Source: Streptomyces gardneri (lineage in GTDB: Bacteria; Actinomycetota; Actinomycetes; Streptomycetales; Streptomycetaceae). From it: DNA of 34,311 nucleotides. Below the pieces are notes generated by a model. That model saw only the letters and a program-made list of their open reading frames with translations. It was not told where the DNA came from and did not search any database. The stretch spans positions 1-34,311 of the forward strand of contig NZ_BJMN01000070.1 in assembly GCF_006539185.1 (NCBI RefSeq), read 5' to 3'. Below, piece after piece: positions 1 to 7,327 of the stretch; within the stretch, counting starts at the first letter, position 1; the number at the start of each line of letters is the position of its first letter. Position numbers and translations under genes: made by a program.

Positions 1-1252
1 AGATGATGTACGCGAGATCCTGCGGCCCCGACCGCGGCGCGGGGTCGGTGTCGGCGTGCGCCGCGATGGTGTCCCAGTCGGCGTCGATCAGCACGTGCGC
101 GGCGGTGCCGGGGAGCCGGTCGGCCAGGTGCGACTGCGTGACGACCAGCGGGGCGCGGGTGTCGGAGAGCATGAACTCCAGGCGGGCCGCCGGGTAGTCC
201 GGGTCGAGGGGGACGTAGGCGGCGCCGGTCTTCATGACGGCCAGGAGGGCCACGATCATGTCCGGGCCGCGGTCCACGCACACCGTGACGAGGTCGCCGG
301 CGGTGACGCCCCGGTCCATCAGGTGGTGGGCCAGCCGGTTTCCCCGGGCGTTCAGCTCGGCGTACGAGAGACGGGTGTCCCCGAAGAGGACGGCCACGGC
401 GTCGGGGGTGCGGGCCGCCTGGCGCTCGAAGAGCGCGGTGACGGTGGTGTCGTCCTCGTACGGGACGGTGGTGTCGTTGAAGGTACGGAGGAGCTGCTCC
501 CGCTCCTGCGCGCCGAGGACGTCCAGGTGTCCGACGGGGCGGTCGGGGTGGGCGAGCGCCGCGGCGAGGAGCGTGACGTAGTGGCCGGCCAGTCGCTCGA
601 CCGTCGAGCGGTCGAACAGCTCTGCGGGGTAGGCGAGTTCGCCGGTGAGGCCGCCGTCGGCCGTGGGGGTGAGGACCAGCGACAGGTCGCACACGGCCGT
701 CTGCGGGGCGGCGGACGCGGTGTGCGGGGCGGCGGTGGCGTCGTGGAGCGCGTACATGACCTGGAAGAGGGCGTTGCGCGAGAGGTCCCGCTCGGGGGCC
801 AGCTCCTCGACGATCCGCTCGAAGGGAAGATCCTGGTGCCCGTACGCGTCGCGCTCCGTCTCGCGCACCTGGGCGAGGAGTTCGGTGAAGGAAGGGTTCG
901 CCGCGAGGTCCGCACGCATGACCAGCGTGTTCGGGGACTCCTCGTCGGCGTGAGGCGCGGGGGTGCCGACCGCGATGTCGTCCTGCCGCGACCAGCGGGA
1001 CAGCAGCACCTGGAGGCCCGCGAGGCCGGCCGTGAAGAGGGAGGCGTCCCGGTCGGACGCCAGCTTCCGCAGGCCCTCCGCCGTGGCGGCGGGAACGGCG
1101 AAGCGGACGGTGTCGGTGACGCCGGGATGGCTCAGCGGCCGGGGCCGGTCCGTGGGGAACTCCAGGGGTTCCACCCCTGCCAGCCTTCGCCGCCAGAATT
1201 CCCGCTGTCGGGCGAGGGTGTCGGCCGAAATCATTTCCATGGAGAGCGTCAC
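1..1252 (-). CDS. Nonribosomal peptide synthetase, N-terminal part (partial, runs off left edge)
   Basis: Translating the minus strand gives about 417 residues with no stop up to position 1. Residues ~15-215 match the C-terminal half of a condensation domain (FPTDRPRP, then HQDLPFERIVEEL). Adenylation motifs follow: A1 (LSYAEL) and A2 (MKTGAAYVPLD); the frame is cut before A3, so substrate specificity cannot be read. The N-terminal lobe of the condensation domain, with its HHxxxDG motif, is absent, and the frame upstream of the start does not resemble it. GTG at 1252 (GGATCGG about 9 nt upstream) or ATG at 1240 are the plausible starts. The protein would assemble a peptide on a carrier protein in the cytoplasm. 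Domain identity is clear; whether the half C domain is structural, catalytic or decayed is inference. Confidence 0.9.
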   Translation of the reverse strand, partial: MTLSMEMISADTLARQREFWRRRLAGVEPLEFPTDRPRPLSHPGVTDTVRFAVPAATAEGLRKLASDRDASLFTAGLAGLQVLLSRWSRQDDIAVGTPAPHADEESPNTLVMRADLAANPSFTELLAQVRETERDAYGHQDLPFERIVEELAPERDLSRNALFQVMYALHDATAAPHTASAAPQTAVCDLSLVLTPTADGGLTGELAYPAELFDRSTVERLAGHYVTLLAAALAHPDRPVGHLDVLGAQEREQLLRTFNDTTVPYEDDTTVTALFERQAARTPDAVAVLFGDTRLSYAELNARGNRLAHHLMDRGVTAGDLVTVCVDRGPDMIVALLAVMKTGAAYVPLDPDYPAARLEFMLSDTRAPLVVTQSHLADRLPGTAAHVLIDADWDTIAAHADTDPAPRSGPQDLAYII

Positions 1253-1775
1253 GTCATCACCGATCCGGTATCGAAAAGCGCAGCGCGAGAAGCGCCGGGA
1301 ACAGGGCGGAGACACGCCGGGCGGGCATGGCGAAGAAAGCCTCGGCGTGAAGGGGAATTGCTACCGTCGGTGCGAGCCGGAGCTCCGTCCACCGGGGATG
1401 TACGAGGTCAGGGCGGCTGCCTACGACCCTCTTGCTGTCGTTTCCGATCCGTCGGCCGAGTCCGAGAAGGCGGCGGAAATCCGTGTCGCGCGGCGGTCAT
1501 GGGACGGCTCGCGGTTCACTTGACTTCCCCCCTTCCTCGTTTCTCGTTCTCGTCCGACGGCGTGCAGACATCAGCATGCGGACAGCCGACACTGCCTGGT
1601 CATCTCCGGGGAGCTGCCCCGGTGATCACAGTTTTGCGTTCTCCCGGGGCGGGCGAAAGACATGGCCGCTGGACGGAAACGGCACCGACATGAACCGTCC
1701 TGACGCGGCCAGGATGCGGAAGCTCCGGATCACCGGGATGCTGGGGGCGTCGGCTTTTCGTGAGGAGGACAACTG
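1253..1775. other. 523-bp intergenic region upstream of the NRPS and the antitoxin-like gene
   Basis: No convincing conserved gene is visible on either strand. It must carry the promoter of the leftward NRPS gene and probably that of the rightward small gene. Visible elements are a pyrimidine-rich run on the + strand around 1525-1555, a short inverted repeat CCGGGG-AGCTG-CCCCGG at 1606-1622, and a 32-codon leftward frame with a strong Shine-Dalgarno sequence (listed separately). I could not assign -10/-35 elements with confidence. Confidence 0.5.
1421..1519 (-). CDS. Possible 32-residue leader peptide upstream of the NRPS
   Basis: On the minus strand a purine-rich Shine-Dalgarno block (GGAAGGGGGGAAG) precedes a GTG at 1519. 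The frame encodes 32 hydrophilic residues beginning MNREPSHDRR and stops at TAG 1421, leaving about 170 nt before the NRPS start. The strong ribosome site in an otherwise gene-free leader is the only evidence; there is no recognisable domain or signal sequence. It could be a leader peptide, a remnant, or chance. Confidence 0.22.
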   Translation of the reverse strand: MNREPSHDRRATRISAAFSDSADGSETTARGS

Positions 1776-1967
1776 ATGTCCATGCTCGACAAGCTCAAGG
1801 GCATGATCAAGGGCCACGAGGACACCGCGCGCCAGGGCGTCGAGAAGGCGGGCGACGCCGTCGACGCCAAGACGGGCAACAAGTACCAGAGCCAGGTCGA
1901 TACGGCCCAGCAGAAGATCAACGAGCAGCTGGGTACGCAGGACCAGCAGCCGCCCGCGAGGGAGTAG
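1776..1967 (+). CDS. Small antitoxin-like protein (MT0933/Rv0909 type)
   Basis: This 63-residue hydrophilic protein begins MSMLDKLKGMIKGHEDTAR and continues with an amphipathic helical stretch (VEKAGDAVDAKTGNKYQ), the signature of the MT0933-like antitoxin family common in actinobacteria. A strong AGGAGG lies about 9 nt before the ATG. No toxin gene is adjacent: the next gene is convergent and encodes a metallo-beta-lactamase-fold protein. Streptomycete members are usually orphan, and their role as true antitoxins is unproven. A strong hairpin follows the stop. Confidence 0.75.
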   Translation: MSMLDKLKGMIKGHEDTARQGVEKAGDAVDAKTGNKYQSQVDTAQQKINEQLGTQDQQPPARE

Positions 1968-1984
1968 GCCTCCCGTAGGAGCCG

Positions 1985-2033
1985 GAACGACCGACGAGGC
2001 CCCGGGGTGCGTACCCCGGGGCCTCGGTCGTTC
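1985..2033. terminator. Strong bidirectional hairpin terminator
   Basis: The arms GAGGCCCCGGGG and CCCCGGGGCCTC enclose the loop TGCGTA. The stem extends outward through GAACGACC/GGTCGTTC across a 3-nt bulge. It lies between convergent genes (antitoxin-like on +, MBL-fold on -), so it can stop both transcripts. No U-tract follows, as is usual in Streptomyces. Confidence 0.85.
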
Positions 2034-2051
2034 GGAGGGACTTCTGCTCTG

Positions 2052-2654
2052 CTAGCGCGGCGCCGTGTCGTCCGCCGGGAAGGCGGGGCCGTGACCGGGG
2101 ACGATGACGTCCGCGGCGGCGAGGACCCGGAGCCGGGAGTCGCGCAGGACCGTGTGGTCCGGGGCGACCGGGTCGTCCACCGGGCCGTTCGGCCGCCACC
2201 AGAGGTCGCCCACGAAGGCGACGACCTCGGTGTCGGTGCCCGCGAGGAGCGTGATGTCCTCGCGGCTGTGGCCGGGCGTGCGGATCAGCCGCAGCGACGG
2301 GGTGAGTTCGTGGCCCTCGGCGTCCCGGTCGGTCCACTGGTCGTTCTCGTAGATCGCCTTGTGGTCGTGGACGCGCGCCTGGCCGAAGAGGCCGACGTTC
2401 ATGGTGTTGTCGGGGTGGTGGTGGCTGAGGACGACATCGGTGATGTCGTCGGGGCCGAGGCCCAGTTCGGCGAGCGGGCCGAGGATCCGGTCGCGGCCGG
2501 CGACCATGCCGGGGTCGACGATCACGTGCCGGTCGCCGTCGTGGACGTAGGAGACGGTGGCGGCGACCCCGGGGCCGGTGGAGAGGGTGTAGCCGGTGGT
2601 CAGGACCGTGTAGCGGGCGGTGCGGCCGAGGGGCGCGTCGTCGTTGGTGTTCAT
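2052..2654 (-). CDS. MBL-fold metallohydrolase, MBLAC1-like
   Basis: This 200-residue protein has a compact metallo-beta-lactamase fold: an early strand/Asp motif (VIVDPG), the metal motif SHHHPDN near residue 95, RTPGHS, a VGDLWW aspartate and a C-terminal VPGHGP. Layout and length resemble the MBLAC1/short MBL hydrolases rather than true beta-lactamases. The canonical HxHxDH motif reads HHHPDN here, so the final histidine (a Zn2 ligand) is asparagine. The substrate is unknown; lactone, thioester or RNA substrates are all possible in the superfamily. It is divergent from the GlxA-type regulator and shares a 105-bp promoter region with it, suggesting control by that regulator. Confidence 0.85.
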   Translation of the reverse strand: MNTNDDAPLGRTARYTVLTTGYTLSTGPGVAATVSYVHDGDRHVIVDPGMVAGRDRILGPLAELGLGPDDITDVVLSHHHPDNTMNVGLFGQARVHDHKAIYENDQWTDRDAEGHELTPSLRLIRTPGHSREDITLLAGTDTEVVAFVGDLWWRPNGPVDDPVAPDHTVLRDSRLRVLAAADVIVPGHGPAFPADDTAPR

Positions 2655-2715
2655 GACCCCAAGTCTTCGCTTCCGGCGGCCTCTTCACGAGTGGCCGTGC
2701 TGCCAGCGATCGCGT

Positions 2716-2749
2716 GAATCGTGCCAAGCGGGAATCGTGCCACGTGGCA
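2716..2749. promoter_or_regulatory. Direct repeats plus palindrome between MBL gene and GlxA-type regulator
   Basis: GAATCGTGCCA occurs twice, at 2716-2726 and 2732-2742, 16 bp apart. The second copy runs into a perfect 12-bp palindrome TGCCACGTGGCA (2738-2749). AraC-type proteins often bind tandem direct repeats, so this is a plausible operator for the adjacent regulator, acting on itself and the divergent MBL-fold gene. It also argues that the regulator starts at GTG 2760 rather than GTG 2721, because the earlier start would place the repeats inside the coding sequence. Confidence 0.5.
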
Positions 2750-2759
2750 GACTCCTTCC

Positions 2760-3719
2760 GTGCCGCCCTTCGTGACCGTCGCCGCCTATGCCCCGTCCGG
2801 TGTCGGCATGCTCGGCGCCGGCATCGTCTCCGAGGTGTTCGACTTCCGCGGACAGGGCTTGCCGCGCTTCGACTTCGCCCTGTGCACCGACCGGCCCGGC
2901 CGGGTCCGCACCGATGTCGGGCTGCCGCTCGTCGTCGAGCACGGCCTGGACCGGCTCGCCTCGGCCGACCTCGTCATCGCCCTGCCCTGGAACGACTTCC
3001 GTACGCCCCCGGCCCCCGCCGTACTCGACGCGCTGACCGCCGCCCACGGGCGCGGCGCGCTGGTCGCGGCCCACTGCGTCGGCGCCTTCGCGCTCGCCGC
3101 GGCCGGGCTCCTCGACGGGCGGCGGGCCACCACCCACTGGCGGTTCGCGGGCCTCCTGGCCGAGCGCCACCCGGACGTCACCGTCGACCCCGACGCCCTG
3201 TACGTCGACGAGGGCAGCGTCGCCACGGGCGCGGGCGCCGCCGCCGGCTTCGACCTGTGCCTGCACCTCCTGCGGCGGGAGTACGGCGCCACCACGGCCA
3301 ACGCCATCGCCCGGGACCTGGTGCTCCCGTCCCACCGGGACGGCGGCCAGGCCCAGTACCTGGCCACCCCCGTCCCCGAGGACAGTCAGGACGAGCGGCT
3401 CTCCGGGGTCCTCGACTGGGCCCGCGAGCATCTCCACGAGCCGCTCCCCGTCGCCGAGCTGGCCCGCCGGGCCCTGATGAGCCGGCGTTCCTTCGCCCGC
3501 CGCTTCGCCGCCTCCACGGGCACCACCCCGCACGCCTGGCTGCTCGGGCTGCGCCTCAGCCGCGCCGAGGAGCTCCTGGAGACCACGGACCTGCCGGTCG
3601 AGGAGATCGCCCGGGCGGTCGGCTTCGGCAGCGCGGCCGTGCTCCGCGCCCAGTTCGTCCGCCGCCGGGGAGTCCCGCCCCGCTCGTACCGCCGCTCCTT
3701 CACCCGCACCATCGGCTGA
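2760..3719 (+). CDS. GlxA-family transcriptional regulator (DJ-1/PfpI-like + AraC HTH)
   Basis: This 319-residue protein has an N-terminal class I glutamine amidotransferase/DJ-1-like domain (residues ~3-175) with the nucleophile-elbow motif AAHCVGAF (Cys106). A C-terminal AraC helix-turn-helix pair covers residues ~215-315 (PLPVAELARRALMSRRSFAR, then PVEEIARAVGFGS). GlxA regulators are DNA-binding, and the N-terminal domain is thought to sense a ligand or act as a dimer scaffold. GTG 2760 is preferred over the in-frame GTG 2721 because of the upstream repeats. The gene probably regulates itself and the divergent MBL-fold gene. Its last 16 nt of coding sequence before the stop are duplicated just after the stop, at the edge of a TetR remnant. 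Confidence 0.92.
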   Translation: MPPFVTVAAYAPSGVGMLGAGIVSEVFDFRGQGLPRFDFALCTDRPGRVRTDVGLPLVVEHGLDRLASADLVIALPWNDFRTPPAPAVLDALTAAHGRGALVAAHCVGAFALAAAGLLDGRRATTHWRFAGLLAERHPDVTVDPDALYVDEGSVATGAGAAAGFDLCLHLLRREYGATTANAIARDLVLPSHRDGGQAQYLATPVPEDSQDERLSGVLDWAREHLHEPLPVAELARRALMSRRSFARRFAASTGTTPHAWLLGLRLSRAEELLETTDLPVEEIARAVGFGSAAVLRAQFVRRRGVPPRSYRRSFTRTIG

Positions 3720-3735
3720 TTCACCCGCACCATCG
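3699..3735 (+). repeat. 16-bp direct repeat flanking the GlxA stop codon
   Basis: TTCACCCGCACCATCG is present at 3699-3714 and again at 3720-3735, a period of 21 nt (seven codons), in the same frame. The first copy encodes the end of the GlxA-type regulator and the second opens the TetR remnant. It looks like a junction scar. Confidence 0.85.
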
Positions 3736-3938
3736 AGCGCGAGGGCGGCGACGCCGAGGAGGTGTTCGCCGCCACCATGAAGGAGGCCGTCGAGGCCGCC
3801 GGCCGGTTCCCGCGGCTGCGGAGCCGTATCGAGGCGGCCGGCGCGGAGAGCACCGGGTACGCCGACGCCCCCGACGACACCTTCGCGTACGGGCTCACCG
3901 CGCTGCTCGACGGCCTGACGGCCCGTCTGCCGGGCTGA
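3720..3938 (+). pseudogene. TetR-family regulator, C-terminal remnant
   Basis: Directly after the regulator's stop codon the same frame stays open for 72 codons. It reads like the C-terminal ligand domain of a TetR/AcrR repressor (EEVFAATMKEAVEAAGRFPR, then DTFAYGLTALLDGLTARLPG, then stop). No DNA-binding domain, start codon or ribosome site precedes it. The remnant begins exactly at the second copy of a 16-bp direct repeat, which suggests it was joined here by a deletion or duplication. It is probably untranslated unless ribosomes read through the stop. Confidence 0.65.
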
Positions 3939-4110
3939 CCGGCCCTGCCTGCAACCTGACCGGCCCGTCTGCCGGCCTGACGGTCCGCCTGCCGACGGGA
4001 CCGGTGCGCCCGCGCACCGGGACCCCGTCCCGACGCGCCGGGCGGTGTCCCCCGTCCGGACGCGCCGCCGTGTCCCCCGTCCGGACGCGCTCCGCTTGTG
4101 GGAGGCCCTC
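3939..4110. repeat. Imperfect repeats in the spacer before the permease operon
   Basis: The spacer contains two near-copies of a CCTGAC(C)GGCCCGTCTGCCGG unit (around 3914-3942 and 3955-3984). It also holds two exact copies of GTGTCCCCCGTCCGGACGCG (4045-4064 and 4070-4089, period 25). No conserved coding sequence is apparent. These are probably slippage or decay products rather than functional sites, although the second pair lies 70-115 bp before the permease start. Confidence 0.6.
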
Positions 4111-4159
4111 GCGCGACCGAGCTTGAGGTCAGCGTGCGATCACAGGGAGGGCTCCGCAC

Positions 4160-5623
4160 ATGAGCAGCATCGACACACCGGCCGACGTACCCAGGCCGCG
4201 GGCGGCGACACGGCCGGCGCCCACCACGCTCACCTGGGTGACCCTTGCCCTGATGACTACCGCGTCGGTGGCGAGTCTGCGGGCCGCGCCCACCATGGCC
4301 GTCTACGGCCTGGCCTGCGTGTTCCTCTATCTCGTCCCGGCGATCGTGTTCCTGCTGCCGACCGCGCTGGTCTCCGCGGAGCTCGCCTCCGGCTGGAACG
4401 GCGGCGTGTACCGGTGGGTCTCGGAGGGCCTGTCGAAGCCGCTCGGATTCCTGGCCGTGTGGTGCCAGTTCGCGATGACGATCTTCTACTATCCGAGCCT
4501 GCTCGGATTCGTCGCGTCCACCATCGCGTACATCATCGACCCAGCGCTCGCCTCCAACGGCCCGTACACCGCGATCGTCATCGTGGTCCTCTACTGGTCG
4601 GGCGTGTGGGTCTCCTCGCGCGGCACGAAGGCACTGGCCGGACTGGCCAGTGGGGGCCTGATCATCGGCACCCTGATCCCCGGCACCCTGCTGGTGGTCC
4701 TCGGCATGGTCTTCCTCGCCCAGGGCAACCCCTCGGCCGCCCCGATGACCGCCTCGAACCTCCTCCCGCAGTGGACGGGCCTGGCCAGCCTCGTCCTGAT
4801 CGTCAACAACTTCCTGTCGTACTCCGGCATGGAGATGAACGCCGTGCACGTCTCCTCGCTCAAGGACCCGGCGAAGGAGTACCCCAAGTCGATGTTCCTG
4901 GCGATGGGTCTGGTGCTGCTGATCTTCATCCTGCCGGCGCTCGCCATCAGCTGGGTCGTGCCCGCCGACCAGCTCAGCCTCACGGCAGGCGTGATGCAGG
5001 CGTTCGACGCCTTCTTCTCGTACTTCAACATCGGCTGGCTCACCCCGATCGCCGCCGTCGCCCTGGTGTCCGCCTCCCTCGCCGGCATGCTCACCTGGCT
5101 CGCGGGCCCCTCCAAGGGCCTCCTTGAGATCTCCCGCCAGGAGGGCTACCTGCCGCCGTTCCTTCAGAAGCTGAACAAGAACGGCATCCAGCAGAACATC
5201 CTGGTCACCCAGGGCATCGTCACCACGATCATCGCCCTGGGATACGCGCTGATCCCGAACGTCTCCAGCGCCTACTGGATCTTCTCGGTCATCACCACAC
5301 AGGTGTACCTGATCGTCTACCTGCTGATGTTCGCCGCGGCGATCCGGTTGCGGAAGACCCAGCCCGACCACCCCCGCGGCTACCGCGCACCCGCGCTGCG
5401 CGTGCTGTGCGTCGTCGGTCTGCTCGCCTCGCTCGCCGCGCTGTGCATCGGCTTCGTCCCGAGCTCCCAGTTCGGCAGCGGCAGCGTCTGGGCGTACATC
5501 GCCATCGTCGGCGGCGGCCTCGTCATCCTGGGCTTCCTGATCCCGTGGGCCTTCCTGAAGTTCCGCAAGCCGAGCTGGAAGACGGCCCCCGTCACCGCTT
5601 CGAGCGAGGGAGAGCAGGCATGA
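4160..5623 (+). CDS. APC-superfamily amino acid permease/antiporter
   Basis: This 487-residue polytopic protein has about 12 hydrophobic segments from residue ~25 to ~475. It has the amino-acid/polyamine/organocation fold features, for example the unwound helix-1 region (TTASVASLRAAPTMAVYG) and a helix-6/7 region NNFLSYSGMEMNAVHVSSLKDP. Overall it is closest to the glutamate:GABA antiporter type (GadC-like), but the substrate cannot be read from sequence. GGGAGGG lies about 9 nt upstream of the ATG. Its stop overlaps the start of the next gene (ATGA), and a ThrE-type exporter follows, so it is the first gene of a three-gene transport operon. Confidence 0.88.
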   Translation: MSSIDTPADVPRPRAATRPAPTTLTWVTLALMTTASVASLRAAPTMAVYGLACVFLYLVPAIVFLLPTALVSAELASGWNGGVYRWVSEGLSKPLGFLAVWCQFAMTIFYYPSLLGFVASTIAYIIDPALASNGPYTAIVIVVLYWSGVWVSSRGTKALAGLASGGLIIGTLIPGTLLVVLGMVFLAQGNPSAAPMTASNLLPQWTGLASLVLIVNNFLSYSGMEMNAVHVSSLKDPAKEYPKSMFLAMGLVLLIFILPALAISWVVPADQLSLTAGVMQAFDAFFSYFNIGWLTPIAAVALVSASLAGMLTWLAGPSKGLLEISRQEGYLPPFLQKLNKNGIQQNILVTQGIVTTIIALGYALIPNVSSAYWIFSVITTQVYLIVYLLMFAAAIRLRKTQPDHPRGYRAPALRVLCVVGLLASLAALCIGFVPSSQFGSGSVWAYIAIVGGGLVILGFLIPWAFLKFRKPSWKTAPVTASSEGEQA

Positions 5624-6060
5624 GTCCCACCCGCTTCGCCTCCGAGCACAAATGGGTCTACTGGGGCGCGATCGCGATCCTCGTCGGCCTCATCATCACC
5701 GGCCTCATCCGCTATACGAGCGTGAAGAGGGACAACGAATCCCTCTCCAAGGCCAACCAGCTCCAGGACGCCCTGCTCGAAGCCGGCTACTCCGCGCCCC
5801 CCGACACCGACACCATCGAGCGGCTGCTCGGCACGGACGGCGGCCAGGTCTGCGAGGATCCGGGCAGCGCCCTGAAGACGGCGCTGTGGAAGATCCAGCA
5901 GTCGAACGGGGCCACCGGCCCCGGGATGCGGCCCGTTATCACCGACACCAAGGCTGTCGAAGCCGAGCGGATCGTCCTCCAGGTCTACTGCCCCGACGAG
6001 CTCGACGACTTCGAGGACGCCCTGAACGACCTCAAGACCGACGACACCGTCCGCCGGTGA
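5620..6060 (+). CDS. Small single-pass membrane protein in the transport operon
   Basis: The start ATG overlaps the permease stop (ATGA), implying translational coupling. The 146-residue product has a short cytoplasmic N-terminus, one membrane helix at residues ~13-32 (WVYWGAIAILVGLIITGLI) and a ~110-residue outward-facing hydrophilic domain with two cysteines (in QVCEDPG and VYCPDE) that could form a disulfide. No family is recognised. Its place between a permease and an exporter suggests an accessory or sensor subunit, but that is inference from context only. Confidence 0.8.
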   Translation: MSPTRFASEHKWVYWGAIAILVGLIITGLIRYTSVKRDNESLSKANQLQDALLEAGYSAPPDTDTIERLLGTDGGQVCEDPGSALKTALWKIQQSNGATGPGMRPVITDTKAVEAERIVLQVYCPDELDDFEDALNDLKTDDTVRR

Positions 6061-6070
6061 GGCACGCGGC

Positions 6071-7327
6071 ATGACGGCTCCGATACCGGAGCAGCAGCAG
6101 GAGAACCACGACCCCGACGCCCTCCACGGCTTCCTCCGTGAACTCACCCGGTTCACGCTGCGGTTCAGCGGGGAGGGCGCGGAGGGGGTCGACCGGGTCG
6201 TCCGGGGGATCGCCCGGACGTACGGCGGGCGGGCCGAGACGGTGCTCGTCGCCGACGGGGCCGTCCTCTCGGTGACCGCCGGGGGCCGCACCCTCACCTC
6301 GACCGTCACGGCCTTCCCCGACGTCGCACGGCTCGACCGGGTCGTCGCCCTCAAGGAGTTCGTCGAGCGTCTGCGGGACACCCGGCCGGCCCTGTCCGAG
6401 GCGGCGGCCGGGCTCCGGCGGATCGAGACGCTGCCCTCCCCGGTGCCCCGCTGGGCCCGGGGCGTCGGCATCGTGCTGTTCTCCCTCGGGTTCGCGCCCG
6501 CCGTCCAGCCGACCTGGTACGAGATCGGCACCACCGCCCTGCTCGCCGCCCTGGTCGCGGCGCTGACCGTCCTGTCGGAGCGGCGCCCGCGCCTCGCCCG
6601 CGTCCTGCCGCTCGTCGCCGCCACCCTGGTGTCCCTGGTGACCCTGGGGCTGCTCCGGCCGGAGCACGGCCACGGCGGACCCGTACTGATCATGCTTCCG
6701 GCGCTGTTCTTCTTCGTGCCCGGCGACCTGCTCAGCGCCGCCACCGCCGAGCTCGTCGGCGGCTTCCTGACGACCGGCGCCGTCCGCCTCGTCTACGCCC
6801 TCGTCCTGCTCCTCCAGCTGTACGTGGGCGTGCTCATCGGGGTCGCCGCCACCGGCACCTCGACCGACGCGCTCTTCGACACCGCGCAGGACACGGACCT
6901 GTCCCGGTGGGTCGTGGTGGCGAGCTGGGCGGTGTTCACACTGGGCCTGATCCTCGCCTTCGAAGTGCCGTGGCGGCTCGCGGGCTGGGTGGTCGGCCTG
7001 GTCTATCTGGCGCTCGGCGTGCAGGCGGCGGGCACGGCCCTGGCCGGGGAGGTCGTGGGCACCTTCGTCGCCGCGGCGGCCCTCGCGGCCACGGCGGACC
7101 TGCTCGCCCGGCCGCCCGGACGGCCGCCCCGGCTCGTCCTCTTCCTGGGCGGCCTCTTCACCCTCACCGTCGGCTCGCTCGGCCTGCGGGCGCTCACCTC
7201 CCTGGCCGGCGGTCACGTCCTGCACGGCTTCCACGACCTCATGGACTTCGTCACGATCGTCACGACGATCGCGGTCGGCCTGCTCGCGGGCGCGGCGCTC
7301 GTACCGGCCCGGGGCCTTCAGGCCTGA
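6071..7327 (+). CDS. ThrE-family threonine/serine exporter-like protein
   Basis: This 418-residue protein has the two-part architecture of ThrE exporters. Residues ~20-240 form the DUF1212 part (LTRFTLRFSGEGAEGVDRVV, soluble, then about five membrane segments, including LPALFFFVPGDLLSAATAEL). Residues ~270-415 form a second hydrophobic part of the ThrE_2 type. The family member ThrE of Corynebacterium glutamicum exports threonine and serine by proton motive force. The gene follows the small membrane protein by 10 nt. Its last 10 nt overlap the 3' end of the convergent membrane protein gene. Together with the APC permease it suggests paired uptake/exchange and export of an amino acid or related compound. 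Confidence 0.85.
   Translation: MTAPIPEQQQENHDPDALHGFLRELTRFTLRFSGEGAEGVDRVVRGIARTYGGRAETVLVADGAVLSVTAGGRTLTSTVTAFPDVARLDRVVALKEFVERLRDTRPALSEAAAGLRRIETLPSPVPRWARGVGIVLFSLGFAPAVQPTWYEIGTTALLAALVAALTVLSERRPRLARVLPLVAATLVSLVTLGLLRPEHGHGGPVLIMLPALFFFVPGDLLSAATAELVGGFLTTGAVRLVYALVLLLQLYVGVLIGVAATGTSTDALFDTAQDTDLSRWVVVASWAVFTLGLILAFEVPWRLAGWVVGLVYLALGVQAAGTALAGEVVGTFVAAAALAATADLLARPPGRPPRLVLFLGGLFTLTVGSLGLRALTSLAGGHVLHGFHDLMDFVTIVTTIAVGLLAGAALVPARGLQA

Noticed and set aside
56..1693. 545-codon open frame on the + strand
   Set aside because: It is the antisense shadow of the NRPS gene; the product is Gly/Arg/Val-rich without domains, whereas the minus strand gives clear NRPS motifs.
1776..1967. 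Toxin-antitoxin module around the MT0933-like protein
   Set aside because: No toxin-like gene is adjacent in either direction; the neighbour is a convergent MBL-fold hydrolase.
3986..4110. Repeats before the permease as an operator
   Set aside because: The copies are direct, GC-rich and not symmetric, and similar repeats extend back over the TetR remnant, so slippage is more likely.
3386..5371. 661-codon open frame on the - strand
   Set aside because: It crosses the antisense of the permease and of the GlxA-type gene; composition is charged and repetitive, with no homology pattern, as expected of a shadow in GC-rich DNA.
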